The notes: generated by a model not told the origin, from the sequence alone. Counted from the stretch's first letter, positions 1-8,099 are shown. The stretch: 64,000 bases of DNA from Aldehydirespirator sp965221605 (GCA_965221605.1 CBDCSK010000002.1:143151-207150); one strand, 5' to 3'. A program made the numbers and translations.

Positions 1-156
1 GTCTACGTCACCCACGTCGCTGAAGCGACCGGCATCCCGCCCGCGCACCTTGAGAAGGACTTCTGGGTAACCGAAGTTCTCCGGGGCGCATCCAACGCGT
101 CGGAGGCCACTGGCTGCTCGGTCATCTTCAAGGGCGGCACCAGTTTGTCCAAGAGG
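1..156 (+). pseudogene. AbiEii/AbiGii-type nucleotidyltransferase toxin, internal fragment
   Basis: Reading frame 1 is open from the window edge and encodes a stretch typical of the N-terminal part of AbiEii-family nucleotidyltransferase toxins (type IV toxin-antitoxin): LEKDFWVTEVL followed by the signature FKGGTSLSK at about bases 127-153. In the family this is followed by an arginine-phenylalanine-serine-glutamate-aspartate segment holding the metal-binding aspartates. Here the similarity stops right after KGGTSLSK and the frame runs into the 3' end of an opposite-strand gene. The catalytic aspartates are therefore missing and the copy should be inactive. The start lies outside the window. 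Family membership is read from motifs only, but the KGGTSLSK motif is distinctive. Confidence 0.6.
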
Positions 157-202
157 CTCCTGAGCGTGTCTCTGCAAGCAGCAGGTTCTCCGCACGGCGA
201 GG

Positions 203-1021
203 CTAACGAGGTGTGCGCCGGGGCGGCATGGGGACGAAGGCGCTGGTGCGGGCCACGTACCCGGCGTAACCGGGGCGGCGCTTGCCCATGTTGCGTTCCA
301 GCACGGTGACCCCCGACACCTTCAGCAGCAGGATCGTCATGAGCAGTGGCCCGGCGACCGTCCACCACGCCCCAGCCGCTGCGGCTACCACCCAGATGCC
401 CCACCACACCACGCTGTCGCCGAAGTAGTTGGGGTGGCGGCTGTAGCGCCACAGGCCCCGGTCCATGACTGCGCCCCGGTTGGCTTCGTCGGCCCTGAAG
501 CGGCGCAGCTGCTCGTCGCCCACCGCCTCGAAGGCCAGCCCCACCGCCCACACCGCTGCGCCGACCCAGTCCAGCCACCGGAGCGGTGACGGGTCGGGAT
601 CGCCCAGCACCGCCTGGATCGGCAGCGACACAACCACCGCCAGCGCGGCCTGAAGGATGAACACCACCAGCAGGCTCCACAGCCAGAACGGTTGCAGGCG
701 CCGCCGCAAGGCTTGGTAGCGGAAGTCCTCGGGCTGGCCCCGCTTGCGGGCGGTGAGGTGAACTCCCAATCGCAGGCCCCAGGCGGACACCATCATGAGC
801 ATCAGCCATGCCCGGCCGCCGGCGCCGTCGCTCCACAGCCGCAACGACCAGGCGACGGCAACGAACACCATCGGCCACAGCGGGTCGACGATCGACACGT
901 CGCGCTTGGGAAGGCTCACTGGCCAGCAACCGGCCATCAGCCCGCCGGCCACCAGAGCGGTGAGGCCCAAAGCGCTCACGGGCGGGACGACCACGCCGGT
1001 CCCGGTGATGACTGCGGGCAT
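203..1021 (-). CDS. DUF1295 family membrane protein (steroid 5-alpha-reductase-like)
   Basis: The 272-residue product is very hydrophobic, with about six membrane segments. It carries the DUF1295 hallmarks: an N-terminal VDPLWP segment, the GLWRYSRHPNYFGD motif near residues 190-203 followed by WWG, and a C-terminal LLLKVSGVTVLE then KRRPGY stretch. DUF1295 proteins resemble the C-terminal NADPH-binding part of steroid 5-alpha reductases and isoprenylcysteine methyltransferases. The substrate is not known for most members. It starts with ATG, and no neighbour suggests a pathway. Its 3' end abuts the truncated AbiEii fragment, so it may have served as an insertion boundary. The family call is firm, the reaction unknown. 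Confidence 0.85.
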   Translation of the reverse strand: MPAVITGTGVVVPPVSALGLTALVAGGLMAGCWPVSLPKRDVSIVDPLWPMVFVAVAWSLRLWSDGAGGRAWLMLMMVSAWGLRLGVHLTARKRGQPEDFRYQALRRRLQPFWLWSLLVVFILQAALAVVVSLPIQAVLGDPDPSPLRWLDWVGAAVWAVGLAFEAVGDEQLRRFRADEANRGAVMDRGLWRYSRHPNYFGDSVVWWGIWVVAAAAGAWWTVAGPLLMTILLLKVSGVTVLERNMGKRRPGYAGYVARTSAFVPMPPRRTPR

Positions 1022-1223
1022 GCCCGGCCGATCCTAAAGAGCCGGAGCCGGTAGTCGGCGATTCATACCTCGCCAGCTCTCAGCGAGTGCGACGATCCCG
1101 CTGGAGCGAACCGCGTCCTGCGACCCGGGCGCGTCACCATGTCGGCGCGGGTGCAAGAGCGCCCAGCCCTCTAGGAGCCGATTCGTGCAGGTCGCCCGCT
1201 GACGGTGGCACCATCAAGTCCGT

Positions 1224-2066
1224 TCAGCACTGAGCCTCAACCTCATCGTTGCCAGGCGGGATCGTGGTGTGAGGCATGCACATCGGTGCGCCGGTCCGGG
1301 GGTCTTTCATCACCGAGGCCTCCACTCCGAAGCACTCCCGCATCAACCCCGGCGTCAGCACCTCTGCGGGCGGACCGTCGGCGACAACCTCGCCGCCGGA
1401 GATTGCGATCATCCGATCAGCGAACCGGGCCGCGTGATTGAGATCATGGAGCACCATGACGACGGTGACGCCGTGGTCGCTGTTCAGACGGGACACCAGC
1501 CCCAGCAGGTCGAGTTGATGCCCGACGTCGAGAAACGTCGTCGGCTCGTCGAGGAGCAGGAGGTCGGTCTGCTGAGCGAGCGCCAGCGCCATCCAGGCTC
1601 GTTGATGCTCTCCACCCGAGAGCGTGTCAACCGAGCGGTTCATCAGGTGTTCGAGACGGGTCAGTCGGATGGCTTCCATGACGGCTTCGTCATCGCGGTT
1701 GCCGAGCATCTTGAGCACGCCAACGTGAGGAAATCGACCTTGTGACACCAACTCCAGCACGGTCAGTTCGGGAGGCGCCTCGTGAACTTGGGGGAGAATC
1801 GCCATACGACGGGCGACCTCGCGGGTGGGAAGCCGGCCAATGTCCTTGCCGTTCAGATAGACCGCGCCCGACAGCGGCTTGATGAGCCGGGCCAGGGTCT
1901 TGAGGATGGTGCTCTTTCCCGACCCGTTGGGACCCACCAGCGCTGTGCGGCTGCCGCGCTCGATGCTCAGGCTGAGACGCCGCGACACTTCATGGCCTCG
2001 ATAGCCGGCCGTGACGCGGTCGGCCCCGAGCGACGGATGACCGGTGGTCGGCTCCATGTCGGTCAC
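1224..2066 (-). CDS. FecE-like ABC transporter ATP-binding protein (siderophore/haem uptake)
   Basis: This cytoplasmic ATPase of about 280 residues energises the importer encoded just upstream. Visible motifs are Walker A GPNGSGKST, the Q-loop in LPQVHEAP, the ABC signature LSGGEHQRAWMALALAQ, Walker B LLLLDEPTTFLDVGHQ and the switch histidine in VVMVLHDLNHAARFAD. The GHQLDLL segment is typical of the FecE/FepC/BtuD subgroup. I place the start at the GTG (2066) that overlaps the permease stop as GTGA, with a GAGGG-type ribosome site upstream. An in-frame ATG three codons later is possible. The C-terminal RTGAPMCMPHT segment is also seen in iron-chelate ATPases. Fe-siderophore is more likely than haem or cobalamin, but specificity cannot be read from the sequence. 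Confidence 0.92.
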   Translation of the reverse strand: MTDMEPTTGHPSLGADRVTAGYRGHEVSRRLSLSIERGSRTALVGPNGSGKSTILKTLARLIKPLSGAVYLNGKDIGRLPTREVARRMAILPQVHEAPPELTVLELVSQGRFPHVGVLKMLGNRDDEAVMEAIRLTRLEHLMNRSVDTLSGGEHQRAWMALALAQQTDLLLLDEPTTFLDVGHQLDLLGLVSRLNSDHGVTVVMVLHDLNHAARFADRMIAISGGEVVADGPPAEVLTPGLMRECFGVEASVMKDPRTGAPMCMPHTTIPPGNDEVEAQC

Positions 2067-3160
2067 GCCTTTGCCCTCGCTCGGCCTCTGATCAGATAGA
2101 TGAAGAACGGCGCACCTAGCAAGGCAGTGAAGGCGCCTACCGGTATTCGGTTGCCGCTCTCGGTCTCCACGTCGAGGAGAGGTATCCAATCGAGCGAGAA
2201 CGTCCGGGCCATCAGATCAGCGGCCACCAGCAAGATGGCGCCGACTAGCGCGGCCGCGACCACCAGCCGACGAAGGTCCGATCCGACCAGGGTCCGAGCC
2301 AGGTGCGGTCCCATCATGCCCAGGAAGGCAACACCCCCGACGACAGACACGGAGCTGGCTGCCAGCACCACCGCAGTAGTGAGGACACCGGCCCGAGCCA
2401 ATTCGACCCGAAGGCCCAGATTCGCCGCCGATGCGTCGCCCAGTTGGAGGACATTGCCCACCACGACGGCGGCAACCACCAGCGGAACGGCCAGGGCTGC
2501 CACCGGAACGAGCAACACCAAGTGTTCCCATGTTCTGGTGTTGAGCGAGCCGACCAGCCACCTGATGACCGAGTCGGTATGGCTGCCGGAGATGAGCACG
2601 AGAAACGAGGTGGCCGCCGACAGGGCCGCCGCCACGATCACTCCGGTAAGGATGAGCCGCAGGGGGTCGGCACCCCCTTCGCGGCGGCTGAGCCCATACA
2701 CCAGGCCCCCGGCGAGGAGGCCGCCGGCGATCGCGACCAGCGGGGCCAGGATGTTGAGGTCGGCGAGCGAACCTTCCGAGCCGAAGGTGAGCACCAGCGC
2801 AAGGACGGCCCCCAGGACCGCGCCCTGGGTGACGCCGACGGTGGCCGGAGCCGCCAGCGGGTTCCTGAGCACCGACTGGAGGAATGCCCCCGACGACGAC
2901 AGCATCGCCCCCGCTAGGGCTGCTATCAGGGCTCGCGGCAGCCGCACTTCCCGGACGGCAATGCGGTGCAGGCGCTCCTCGGGCTGGCCGACAAGGGCCT
3001 TGAGGACCAGATCGGGAGCGAAATTGACGGGCCCCAACATCACATAGAGCAACATGACTGCCAAGAGCAGGAGGGCCAGCACAGCAATGGACCAGCAGTA
3101 GCGGGGGCTCGAGCGGGCCATCGGTTGCGGTCGGGCGAGGCCCGCGACTGCGGCGGTCAT
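2063..3160 (-). CDS. FecCD family iron-chelate ABC transporter permease (second)
   Basis: The 365-residue integral membrane protein has about nine or ten hydrophobic segments. It has the FecCD signatures VREVRLPRALIAALAGAML, GAFLQSVLRNPLAAPATVGV and, late in the chain, GVAFLGMMGPHLAR. The ATG at 3160 overlaps the stop of the upstream permease (ATGA), and its own stop overlaps the ATPase start (GTGA), so the three genes are translationally coupled. It should form a heterodimer with the upstream permease. A longer upstream frame exists but would overlap the first permease by about 80 bases and begin with non-conserved residues, so I reject it. Confidence 0.92.
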   Translation of the reverse strand: MTAAVAGLARPQPMARSSPRYCWSIAVLALLLLAVMLLYVMLGPVNFAPDLVLKALVGQPEERLHRIAVREVRLPRALIAALAGAMLSSSGAFLQSVLRNPLAAPATVGVTQGAVLGAVLALVLTFGSEGSLADLNILAPLVAIAGGLLAGGLVYGLSRREGGADPLRLILTGVIVAAALSAATSFLVLISGSHTDSVIRWLVGSLNTRTWEHLVLLVPVAALAVPLVVAAVVVGNVLQLGDASAANLGLRVELARAGVLTTAVVLAASSVSVVGGVAFLGMMGPHLARTLVGSDLRRLVVAAALVGAILLVAADLMARTFSLDWIPLLDVETESGNRIPVGAFTALLGAPFFIYLIRGRARAKA

Positions 3161-4200
3161 ACCGGTTGCCTCTCCCGGAACACGCTTCGCCGCCGCAGCA
3201 ACACCAGGAGCGCAGGCGCCCCGAGGATGGCGGTCCACAGCCCGACCGCCACCTCATGGGGATGCAGGGCGAGTCGAGCGGCCGTGTCGGCCATCAGAAC
3301 CAGCGCTGCCCCACCCACAGCAGCAACCGGCAGCACCGCTCGGGCGTCGGATGTTCGCAGCAATCGGCGGACGATATGGGGCGAGACCAGTGCTATGAAG
3401 CCGATGGGGCCGGCGATGGCGATCACGGGCGCCACGAGCAGGACCGACGCAGCGAAGAGCACAGCCCTTGTGCGACGGACTCCGACACCCAGGCCTTCGG
3501 CCACCTCATCGCCGAGTTTCAATATGTTCAGGGGGCGTCCCGCCAACACGACCACCAGCGGAAGGGCGATGGCCCACGGCGCCGCCAGACGTACTTCGTC
3601 CCATTGGACATCCGAGAGACTTCCAACCAGGAAGCGGTAGATGACGGTGACGCCGCCGAAATTGGGCGCCAGCGTGATGACCGCGATCACCATCGCATTG
3701 ATCAGGGCGGTGAAGGCCGCTCCCACCAGCAGCATGTGCATCGGGTTTGTCTTGAGGCTCACCAGCGAGAGGATGAGCGTCCCCGTGATGAGTCCGGCCA
3801 CCAGGGCGGCGACGGGCATGGCGATGCCGGGGAACGGGAGCCGGAATGCCACGATGGTGGCCACGGCCAAGGAGGCGCCGGCGGACACCCCGATGAGTTC
3901 CGGCCCGGCCAGGGGATTGCGGAGCGTGTCTTGCATGACTGCGCCCGAGACGCCCAGCATTCCCCCGGCCAGGGCTCCCCCGATTACACGGGGAAGCCGG
4001 AGATTGCGCACGATGAAGAGGTGGCTGTCGTCCACACCCGTTGAGCCGAGCAGAGCCTCCGCCACCTTCTGTACCGACAGCGTGGGTGTTCCCCACGCCA
4101 GGGAGCAGATCATCACGGCTGCGGAAACCCCGCAGAGGACGGCCGCCGCGGTGACTGCCCGCATCCAAAGACGGCTCCGGTGCCGCGAGGCTCCTCTCAA
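3157..4200 (-). CDS. FecCD family iron-chelate ABC transporter permease (first)
   Basis: This is the partner permease, of about 347 residues. Conserved segments are VRNLRLPRVIGGALAGGML, GAVMQDTLRNPLAGPELIGVSAGAS and GPIGFIALVSPHIVRRL. Two starts are plausible: TTG at 4200 behind an AGGAG sequence about 10 bases upstream, which keeps a basic N-terminal tail before the first membrane helix, or ATG at 4164 behind GGAG. I favour the TTG because the basic tail fits positive-inside topology. The region directly ahead carries a 20-base tandem duplication that copies this ribosome-binding region. The gene lies 77 bases downstream of the binding-protein gene, in the same operon. Confidence 0.9.
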   Translation of the reverse strand: MRGASRHRSRLWMRAVTAAAVLCGVSAAVMICSLAWGTPTLSVQKVAEALLGSTGVDDSHLFIVRNLRLPRVIGGALAGGMLGVSGAVMQDTLRNPLAGPELIGVSAGASLAVATIVAFRLPFPGIAMPVAALVAGLITGTLILSLVSLKTNPMHMLLVGAAFTALINAMVIAVITLAPNFGGVTVIYRFLVGSLSDVQWDEVRLAAPWAIALPLVVVLAGRPLNILKLGDEVAEGLGVGVRRTRAVLFAASVLLVAPVIAIAGPIGFIALVSPHIVRRLLRTSDARAVLPVAAVGGAALVLMADTAARLALHPHEVAVGLWTAILGAPALLVLLRRRSVFRERQPV

Positions 4201-4223
4201 GTCGGCGAGGCTCCTCTCAAGTC
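4185..4223 (-). repeat. Tandem 20-bp duplication covering a Shine-Dalgarno-like element
   Basis: The 19-base string gcgaggctcctctcaagtc occurs at 4185-4203 and again at 4205-4223. On the coding strand each copy reads as a GAGAGGAG purine run ending in a TTG. Copy two lies just ahead of the TTG used as start in copy one. This looks like a recent slippage duplication in the translation initiation region between the lipoprotein and first permease genes. It may offer two initiation sites. Confidence 0.8.
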
Positions 4224-4277
4224 ACGGAGAGCTGCCGAGATGGGCGACCCCAGGGACGCTCCGGTTCTCAGGAGGGA

Positions 4278-5474
4278 TCAGTGGTCCTCTGGACGCCACA
4301 CGGCGAGGTCGCCAGGATGGTCGTAGATGCTCGGCCATCCAGCGTTCAGATAGCACTGGAATGCCCACTGGAACATCAGCAGTCCATGCCCGAAGGAACC
4401 CGCCGAGTCCTCGTTGCAGATCCGGCCTTGTTGGTGGGCGGTGGTCTCGAGCCATGCCGCCTCGGTTACCGAGTCGGCACGGGCGCTTCCCGGCCAGGTG
4501 ATCATCACCCAGACCTCGGGGTCGGCCTCAACTATGAACTCCCACGAGAACTCGCTGTCGGGGGAGCCGTACTCGGACTCGGGCTGCGCAGGAAACACAC
4601 AAGTCCCGGCGCCGGCGCCGTTGAGGAACCGACAGAACGAGGATGAGTCCCAGAGCATCCAATTGGTGTCGCCGAATCCGAGGGCCACTCTCGTGTCGGC
4701 GGCGCCGGCCGGGAGCTCCTCGACGAGGTGCTCGATGTTGTGCTCGAAGCGGTGGATCGCCTCTTCGGCCTCAGCCTCCCTGCCGGTCAGGAGGCCGACG
4801 TTCGTCCATCCTTCCTTCAGGGTCTCGACACTGCCGATGTCCACCAGGTAGACGGGGGCGACCATCTCGAGAGCGTCGCGCACCTCTTCCTGTCCGACCC
4901 GGGCGATGATCAGGTCGGGCTCGAAGGCGGCCACCTCCTCGACGGAGGTCTTGTCGTTGAGCACCGGGATGTCGGCGGAAGCGGGACCGTAGTAGGCAGC
5001 CGCAGTTCCCCATTCGCCCCCTCGATGGTGGGCGACCGGCACGATCCCGAGGTCCGACGTCAGGTCGGTGCAGTTGTCTTCCAGGCAGACGATCCGCTCG
5101 GCGGGATGGTCGAGCGTGATCTCCCGGCCGCTGCCGTCGGCAACCGTCAGCGAAGGTGCCTCGGTGGTGGTGGGAGCGGCCGCCGTGGCCGGCGCCGCAG
5201 TGGTAGCGGGAGCGGCCGCCGTGGCCGGCGCCGCAGTGGTAGCGGGAGCGGCCGCCGTGGCCGGCGCCGCAGTGGTAGCGGGAGCGGCCGCCGTGGCCGG
5301 CGCCGCAGTGGTAGCGGGAGCGGCCGTCGTGGCCGGCGCCGCAGTGGTAGCGGGAGCGGCCGCCGTCTCGGTGTCCGAATCTCCGCAGGCGGCTAGGGCC
5401 ACTAGGGCGGCCACGAGACCGACGGACAGGGCCAACTTCGTGCGGCGGGCAAGGGGGGATGTGCGATGTGCCAT
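4278..5474 (-). CDS. Iron-siderophore-type ABC transporter substrate-binding lipoprotein
   Basis: The 398-residue protein starts with a lipoprotein signal peptide: a basic N-terminus, a hydrophobic core and the lipobox LAAC with Cys30. An alanine/threonine/proline repeat linker of about 65 residues follows, then a FecB/FepB-type fold from about residue 105 (DGSGREITLDHPAERIVCL). The DLIIAR segment (residues about 190-195) and a WPGSARAD stretch are typical of the class III binding-protein family. It is expected to be anchored outside the membrane and to deliver a ferric chelate to the permeases encoded downstream. The repeat linker is probably a flexible cell-wall spacer. The chelate is not predictable. 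Its promoter region contains a Fur-like palindrome. Confidence 0.9.
   Translation of the reverse strand: MAHRTSPLARRTKLALSVGLVAALVALAACGDSDTETAAAPATTAAPATTAAPATTAAPATAAAPATTAAPATAAAPATTAAPATAAAPATTAAPATAAAPTTTEAPSLTVADGSGREITLDHPAERIVCLEDNCTDLTSDLGIVPVAHHRGGEWGTAAAYYGPASADIPVLNDKTSVEEVAAFEPDLIIARVGQEEVRDALEMVAPVYLVDIGSVETLKEGWTNVGLLTGREAEAEEAIHRFEHNIEHLVEELPAGAADTRVALGFGDTNWMLWDSSSFCRFLNGAGAGTCVFPAQPESEYGSPDSEFSWEFIVEADPEVWVMITWPGSARADSVTEAAWLETTAHQQGRICNEDSAGSFGHGLLMFQWAFQCYLNAGWPSIYDHPGDLAVWRPEDH
5164..5366 (-). repeat. 36-bp tandem repeats encoding a Pro-Ala-Thr linker
   Basis: Five complete 36-base units (5176-5355) with partial units at both ends lie inside the binding-protein gene, in frame. 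Each encodes a 12-residue PATTAAPATAAA-type unit. Copies are almost identical at nucleotide level; one has a single gcc-to-gtc change. The region is therefore prone to slippage, and linker length probably varies between strains. Confidence 0.9.
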
Positions 5475-5517
5475 CTGGCCGGTCTCCTTCGCTCGGGTCC
5501 GGCCATCACCGTAACAA

Positions 5518-5532
5518 GAATAAGAACTATTC
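5518..5532 (-). promoter_or_regulatory. Candidate metal-repressor operator upstream of the iron importer
   Basis: GAATAAGAACTATTC is a 15-base imperfect 7-1-7 palindrome with matching arms GAATA/TATTC. It sits about 45 bases ahead of the binding-protein ATG in an otherwise GC-rich context. Spacing and AT content resemble Fur-family boxes, whereas a DtxR/IdeR-type TTAGG..CCTAA pattern is not visible. Iron-dependent repression would fit the operon it precedes. This is inference from one site. Confidence 0.35.
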
Positions 5533-5590
5533 CCAACTCACCACCGGTGCGGCCACTCGCGTTCGCGCCCTCGCGCGGCGCTAGGGCGGA

Positions 5591-6616
5591 TCAGCCGCGT
5601 ACCGGGGTGCGCCAGCCGAACAGGTCCGGGGCCGCTCCCACCTGGATGTCCACCAGCGCTTGGCGCAGCCGCATGGTGTTGCGGCCCGGCTGGCCGTCGC
5701 CGACGATCAGCGTCGTGCCGCCGGCGAGGATGGTGCCCACGGGGGCCAGCACTGCGGCCGTCCCCGACAGGAAGGCCTCGCCCCGCTCGGCCCAGTCGAT
5801 CAACTCGTCGGGATCGATCGTCCGTTCCTCCACCTCGTAGCCGAGATGCTGGGCGAGTTCGATCACCGAGGCCCGGGTGACGCCGTGCAGGAACGACTCG
5901 TCCAGGCTCCGGGTGACCACCCGTTCGTCGTCGGCGAGGAAGAAATTCGAGGCTCCGGTCTCGGTGATGTCACCGCCGGTGGCGAACAGAATCTGATCGA
6001 TGGCCTCGTTGCCGGCCATGGAGTCCAGTGTGACCCCCAGCGCCATCGCGTAGTTCGCGCCGCACTTGATCATGCCGAACTGGGGCACGGTCCGGGGGAT
6101 GGACGTCTCCACCAGCAGAGTCAGCGGCCGCACCCCGCCCTTGAAGTAGTCGCCGACCGGGCTGTTGACCACGTACAGCAGCGCGCTGCGAGTCGGGCGG
6201 GCCGCGGCGCCGATGTCGGGATCGGTCCCGATGAGGGTGGGACGGATGTAGAGCGAGCCCGGCGGATCGGGGACCTCGGCCGCGTTGGCCTCCACCGCAT
6301 CGATGATCATCCGGCGCAGCGTGCCCGCCTCGACAGGGGGCAGCCGCAGCAGGTCTGCGCTGGCCACCATCCGCTCCACGTGGCTGTCGAGCCGGAAGAT
6401 GGCCAGCGATCCGTCGTTCTGGCGGTAGGCCTTGAGCCCGTCGAAGACGGCACTGCCGTAGTGCAGCACGTGCGCGGCCGGGCTGATCGTCAGGTCTCCG
6501 TACGGCTCGGGCGATCCGCCGTAGACGTACGGGCCTCCGTCGGCGCGGGCGGTGGTCATCCAGTCGCAGGAGATGGTCCCGAAGGGGACGCTGAACGGAT
6601 CAGGCTTGGCGGTCAC
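5591..6616 (-). CDS. ilvE: Branched-chain amino acid aminotransferase (class IV PLP enzyme)
   Basis: The 341-residue protein catalyses the last step of leucine, isoleucine and valine synthesis (and the first of their breakdown) with 2-oxoglutarate/glutamate. Class IV features are VLHYGSAVFDGLKAYR near residue 50, SLYIRPTLIGTD, the PLP lysine K184 in FGMIKCGANYA, and ITETGASNFFLADD. Length is normal for bacterial IlvE. The GTG start overlaps the stop of the upstream PAS-LuxR regulator gene as GTGA, so expression should be coupled to that regulator. That is unusual for a biosynthetic aminotransferase. Confidence 0.93.
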   Translation of the reverse strand: MTAKPDPFSVPFGTISCDWMTTARADGGPYVYGGSPEPYGDLTISPAAHVLHYGSAVFDGLKAYRQNDGSLAIFRLDSHVERMVASADLLRLPPVEAGTLRRMIIDAVEANAAEVPDPPGSLYIRPTLIGTDPDIGAAARPTRSALLYVVNSPVGDYFKGGVRPLTLLVETSIPRTVPQFGMIKCGANYAMALGVTLDSMAGNEAIDQILFATGGDITETGASNFFLADDERVVTRSLDESFLHGVTRASVIELAQHLGYEVEERTIDPDELIDWAERGEAFLSGTAAVLAPVGTILAGGTTLIVGDGQPGRNTMRLRQALVDIQVGAAPDLFGWRTPVRG

Positions 6617-7404
6617 TCGGACTCCCTTCGAGACGACCGCACTTGTATAGCCGAACTTGAGACCGGCCCGGTCGCGTTCTGCGTCCAGTCGAGCAGCCCG
6701 AGCCGGATGGCGGCGACGACGGCCTCCAGTTTGGAGGCCGCATCCAGCTTGCGGCGGAGATTGCGGATGTGGTTGAGCACCGTGTGGGCGCTGATGGCGA
6801 GTTCCCCGGCAATCTCGGGCGTCGAGCGACCCAGCGCCACCAAGCGCAGCACCTCAAGTTCCCTACGGGTCAGCTCGGACCCCGGCGCGGAGTCCGGTGC
6901 CGCGGCCGGATGATCCGACACCACGTCGGCCCCTCGCCTCACCAGCCCCTCACGAACCGACTCGGTGGCCGTCTCGGGGGACTCGCTCGCAGAGCTGTCA
7001 TGGATCACATGCACGAGCACGGGAGCGTCGTTGTCGCGGCCCGCGACCACCATCGGGGTGACCGTGACCTCTCTGCGCTCGCCGGAAGCGCACAGAATCC
7101 GCACGTCCACCGCGCCGGGGACCTCCCCGGCCTTCAGCGCGCGCATGGACGGGCAGCCCTCCAGGCACTCCGGGACGATGCCGCCGGGCGTGAGGCCGGC
7201 CAGCACGTCGTAGCACCGGCGCCCGAGGACCTGCTCCGGCGAGAACCCCAGGATCCGCTGCGCGGCCTGGTTCCAGGACACGATGGTCTGATCCAGGGAC
7301 ACCGCGTAGGCACCGACGTGCGCCGACTCCAACAGCCGGAACACGTCGCCCGAGGTCACAAGCTCAGCCTCCTGAGCATCATGGAACGACTCTAGATCAG
7401 CCAC
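6613..7404 (-). CDS. PAS-domain LuxR-family transcriptional regulator
   Basis: The 263-residue protein has an N-terminal PAS domain at about residues 18-135 (AYAVSLDQTIVSWNQAAQRILGF, then LGRRCYDVLAG, then a GERREVTVTP strand). A variable linker follows, then a LuxR/FixJ-type helix-turn-helix at about 178-243 (LTRRELEVLRLVALG, then STPEIAGELAISAHTVLNHI). The cysteines around CLEGCPSM could bind a cofactor but this is untested. Translation starts at GTG. The gene leads a two-gene unit with ilvE. It probably senses a small ligand or redox state and may control the unit or itself. Targets are unknown. Confidence 0.85.
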   Translation of the reverse strand: MADLESFHDAQEAELVTSGDVFRLLESAHVGAYAVSLDQTIVSWNQAAQRILGFSPEQVLGRRCYDVLAGLTPGGIVPECLEGCPSMRALKAGEVPGAVDVRILCASGERREVTVTPMVVAGRDNDAPVLVHVIHDSSASESPETATESVREGLVRRGADVVSDHPAAAPDSAPGSELTRRELEVLRLVALGRSTPEIAGELAISAHTVLNHIRNLRRKLDAASKLEAVVAAIRLGLLDWTQNATGPVSSSAIQVRSSRRESE

Positions 7405-7466
7405 CGAACACCCACGGCAAGTTCCGTAACCGTTCCTGCGGGGCCACTACCGCATGCCGCCTGCTA

Positions 7467-7482
7467 TGACATGAACGTGTCA
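7467..7482. promoter_or_regulatory. Candidate TetR operator overlapping a leaderless promoter
   Basis: TGACATGAACGTGTCA is an inverted repeat (TGACA/TGTCA, 6-base spacer) 15 bases before the ATG of the TetR gene. A TACGAT (-10-like) hexamer at 7485-7490 places the transcription start at or near the ATG, as in the leaderless mRNAs common in Actinomycetota. The site lies in the 92-base divergent gap to the PAS-LuxR gene, so it could serve both. Confidence 0.4.
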
Positions 7483-7496
7483 GGTACGATCCCTGC

Positions 7497-8099
7497 ATGG
7501 CTACCAGCGGCCGTCTCGCCGCCGATGACTGGATCACGGCCAGCCTCGAGGTCCTCGTGGAGAGCGGCGTGGCCGCGGTCAAGATCCTGCCGATCGCCAA
7601 GCGGCTCGGCGTGACGAGAGGCAGCTTCTACTGGCATTTCAAGAGCCGGGAGGCGCTGCTGGGCCAGTTGCTGGACGCCTGGGAAGGCAGGAACACGAGC
7701 GCGATACTGCGAGCGGCCGCGACTCCGGGAACGCTCATCGACCGGTACATCGCCCTATCGCGACTCTGGCTCGGCTGGTCGGACTTCGATCCGCGACTCG
7801 ATGTGGCTGTGAGGGGGTGGAGCCGCCACGACCCCGCCGTGCTCGAGAAGCTGCGAGCGGCCGACGAGCAGCGCGTAGCCGCTCTCACGGAGATGATCGA
7901 GCCCGAGGGCCACGACCCCGCGATGGCTCGGTACCGGGCCCGCACCCTCTACCGCATGCAGATGGGATGGTACGAAGGCGTCGACGCTTCGACCGACGGC
8001 AAGGGCGAGACATCGGCGGCCTATTTCGAGATCTTCCTGGGCCGCTCCCCCGACCCGGCCGAGCGCAAGGCCATCGTCGCCGGCCTGCGACCTCCCTAG
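7497..8099 (+). CDS. TetR-family transcriptional regulator
   Basis: The 200-residue protein has an N-terminal TetR helix-turn-helix (VKILPIAKRLGVTRGSFYWHFKSREALLGQLLDAWE, residues about 27-62). The C-terminal ligand-binding half contains a tryptophan-rich segment (LWLGWSDFDPRL). No ligand can be inferred. It is divergent from the PAS-LuxR/ilvE unit, from which it is separated by 92 bases holding a TGACA/TGTCA palindrome that is probably its operator. It starts with ATG, with no clear ribosome site, consistent with a leaderless transcript. Confidence 0.88.
   Translation: MATSGRLAADDWITASLEVLVESGVAAVKILPIAKRLGVTRGSFYWHFKSREALLGQLLDAWEGRNTSAILRAAATPGTLIDRYIALSRLWLGWSDFDPRLDVAVRGWSRHDPAVLEKLRAADEQRVAALTEMIEPEGHDPAMARYRARTLYRMQMGWYEGVDASTDGKGETSAAYFEIFLGRSPDPAERKAIVAGLRPP

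Noticed and set aside
1022..1223. Possible extra gene or regulatory RNA in the 202-base gap before the ABC ATPase stop
   Set aside because: No frame with conserved features, no strong hairpin or promoter pattern seen.
5164..5366. Plus-strand Gly/Arg/Ser repeat protein
   Set aside because: Antisense reading of the Pro-Ala-Thr repeats of the binding protein; no start context.
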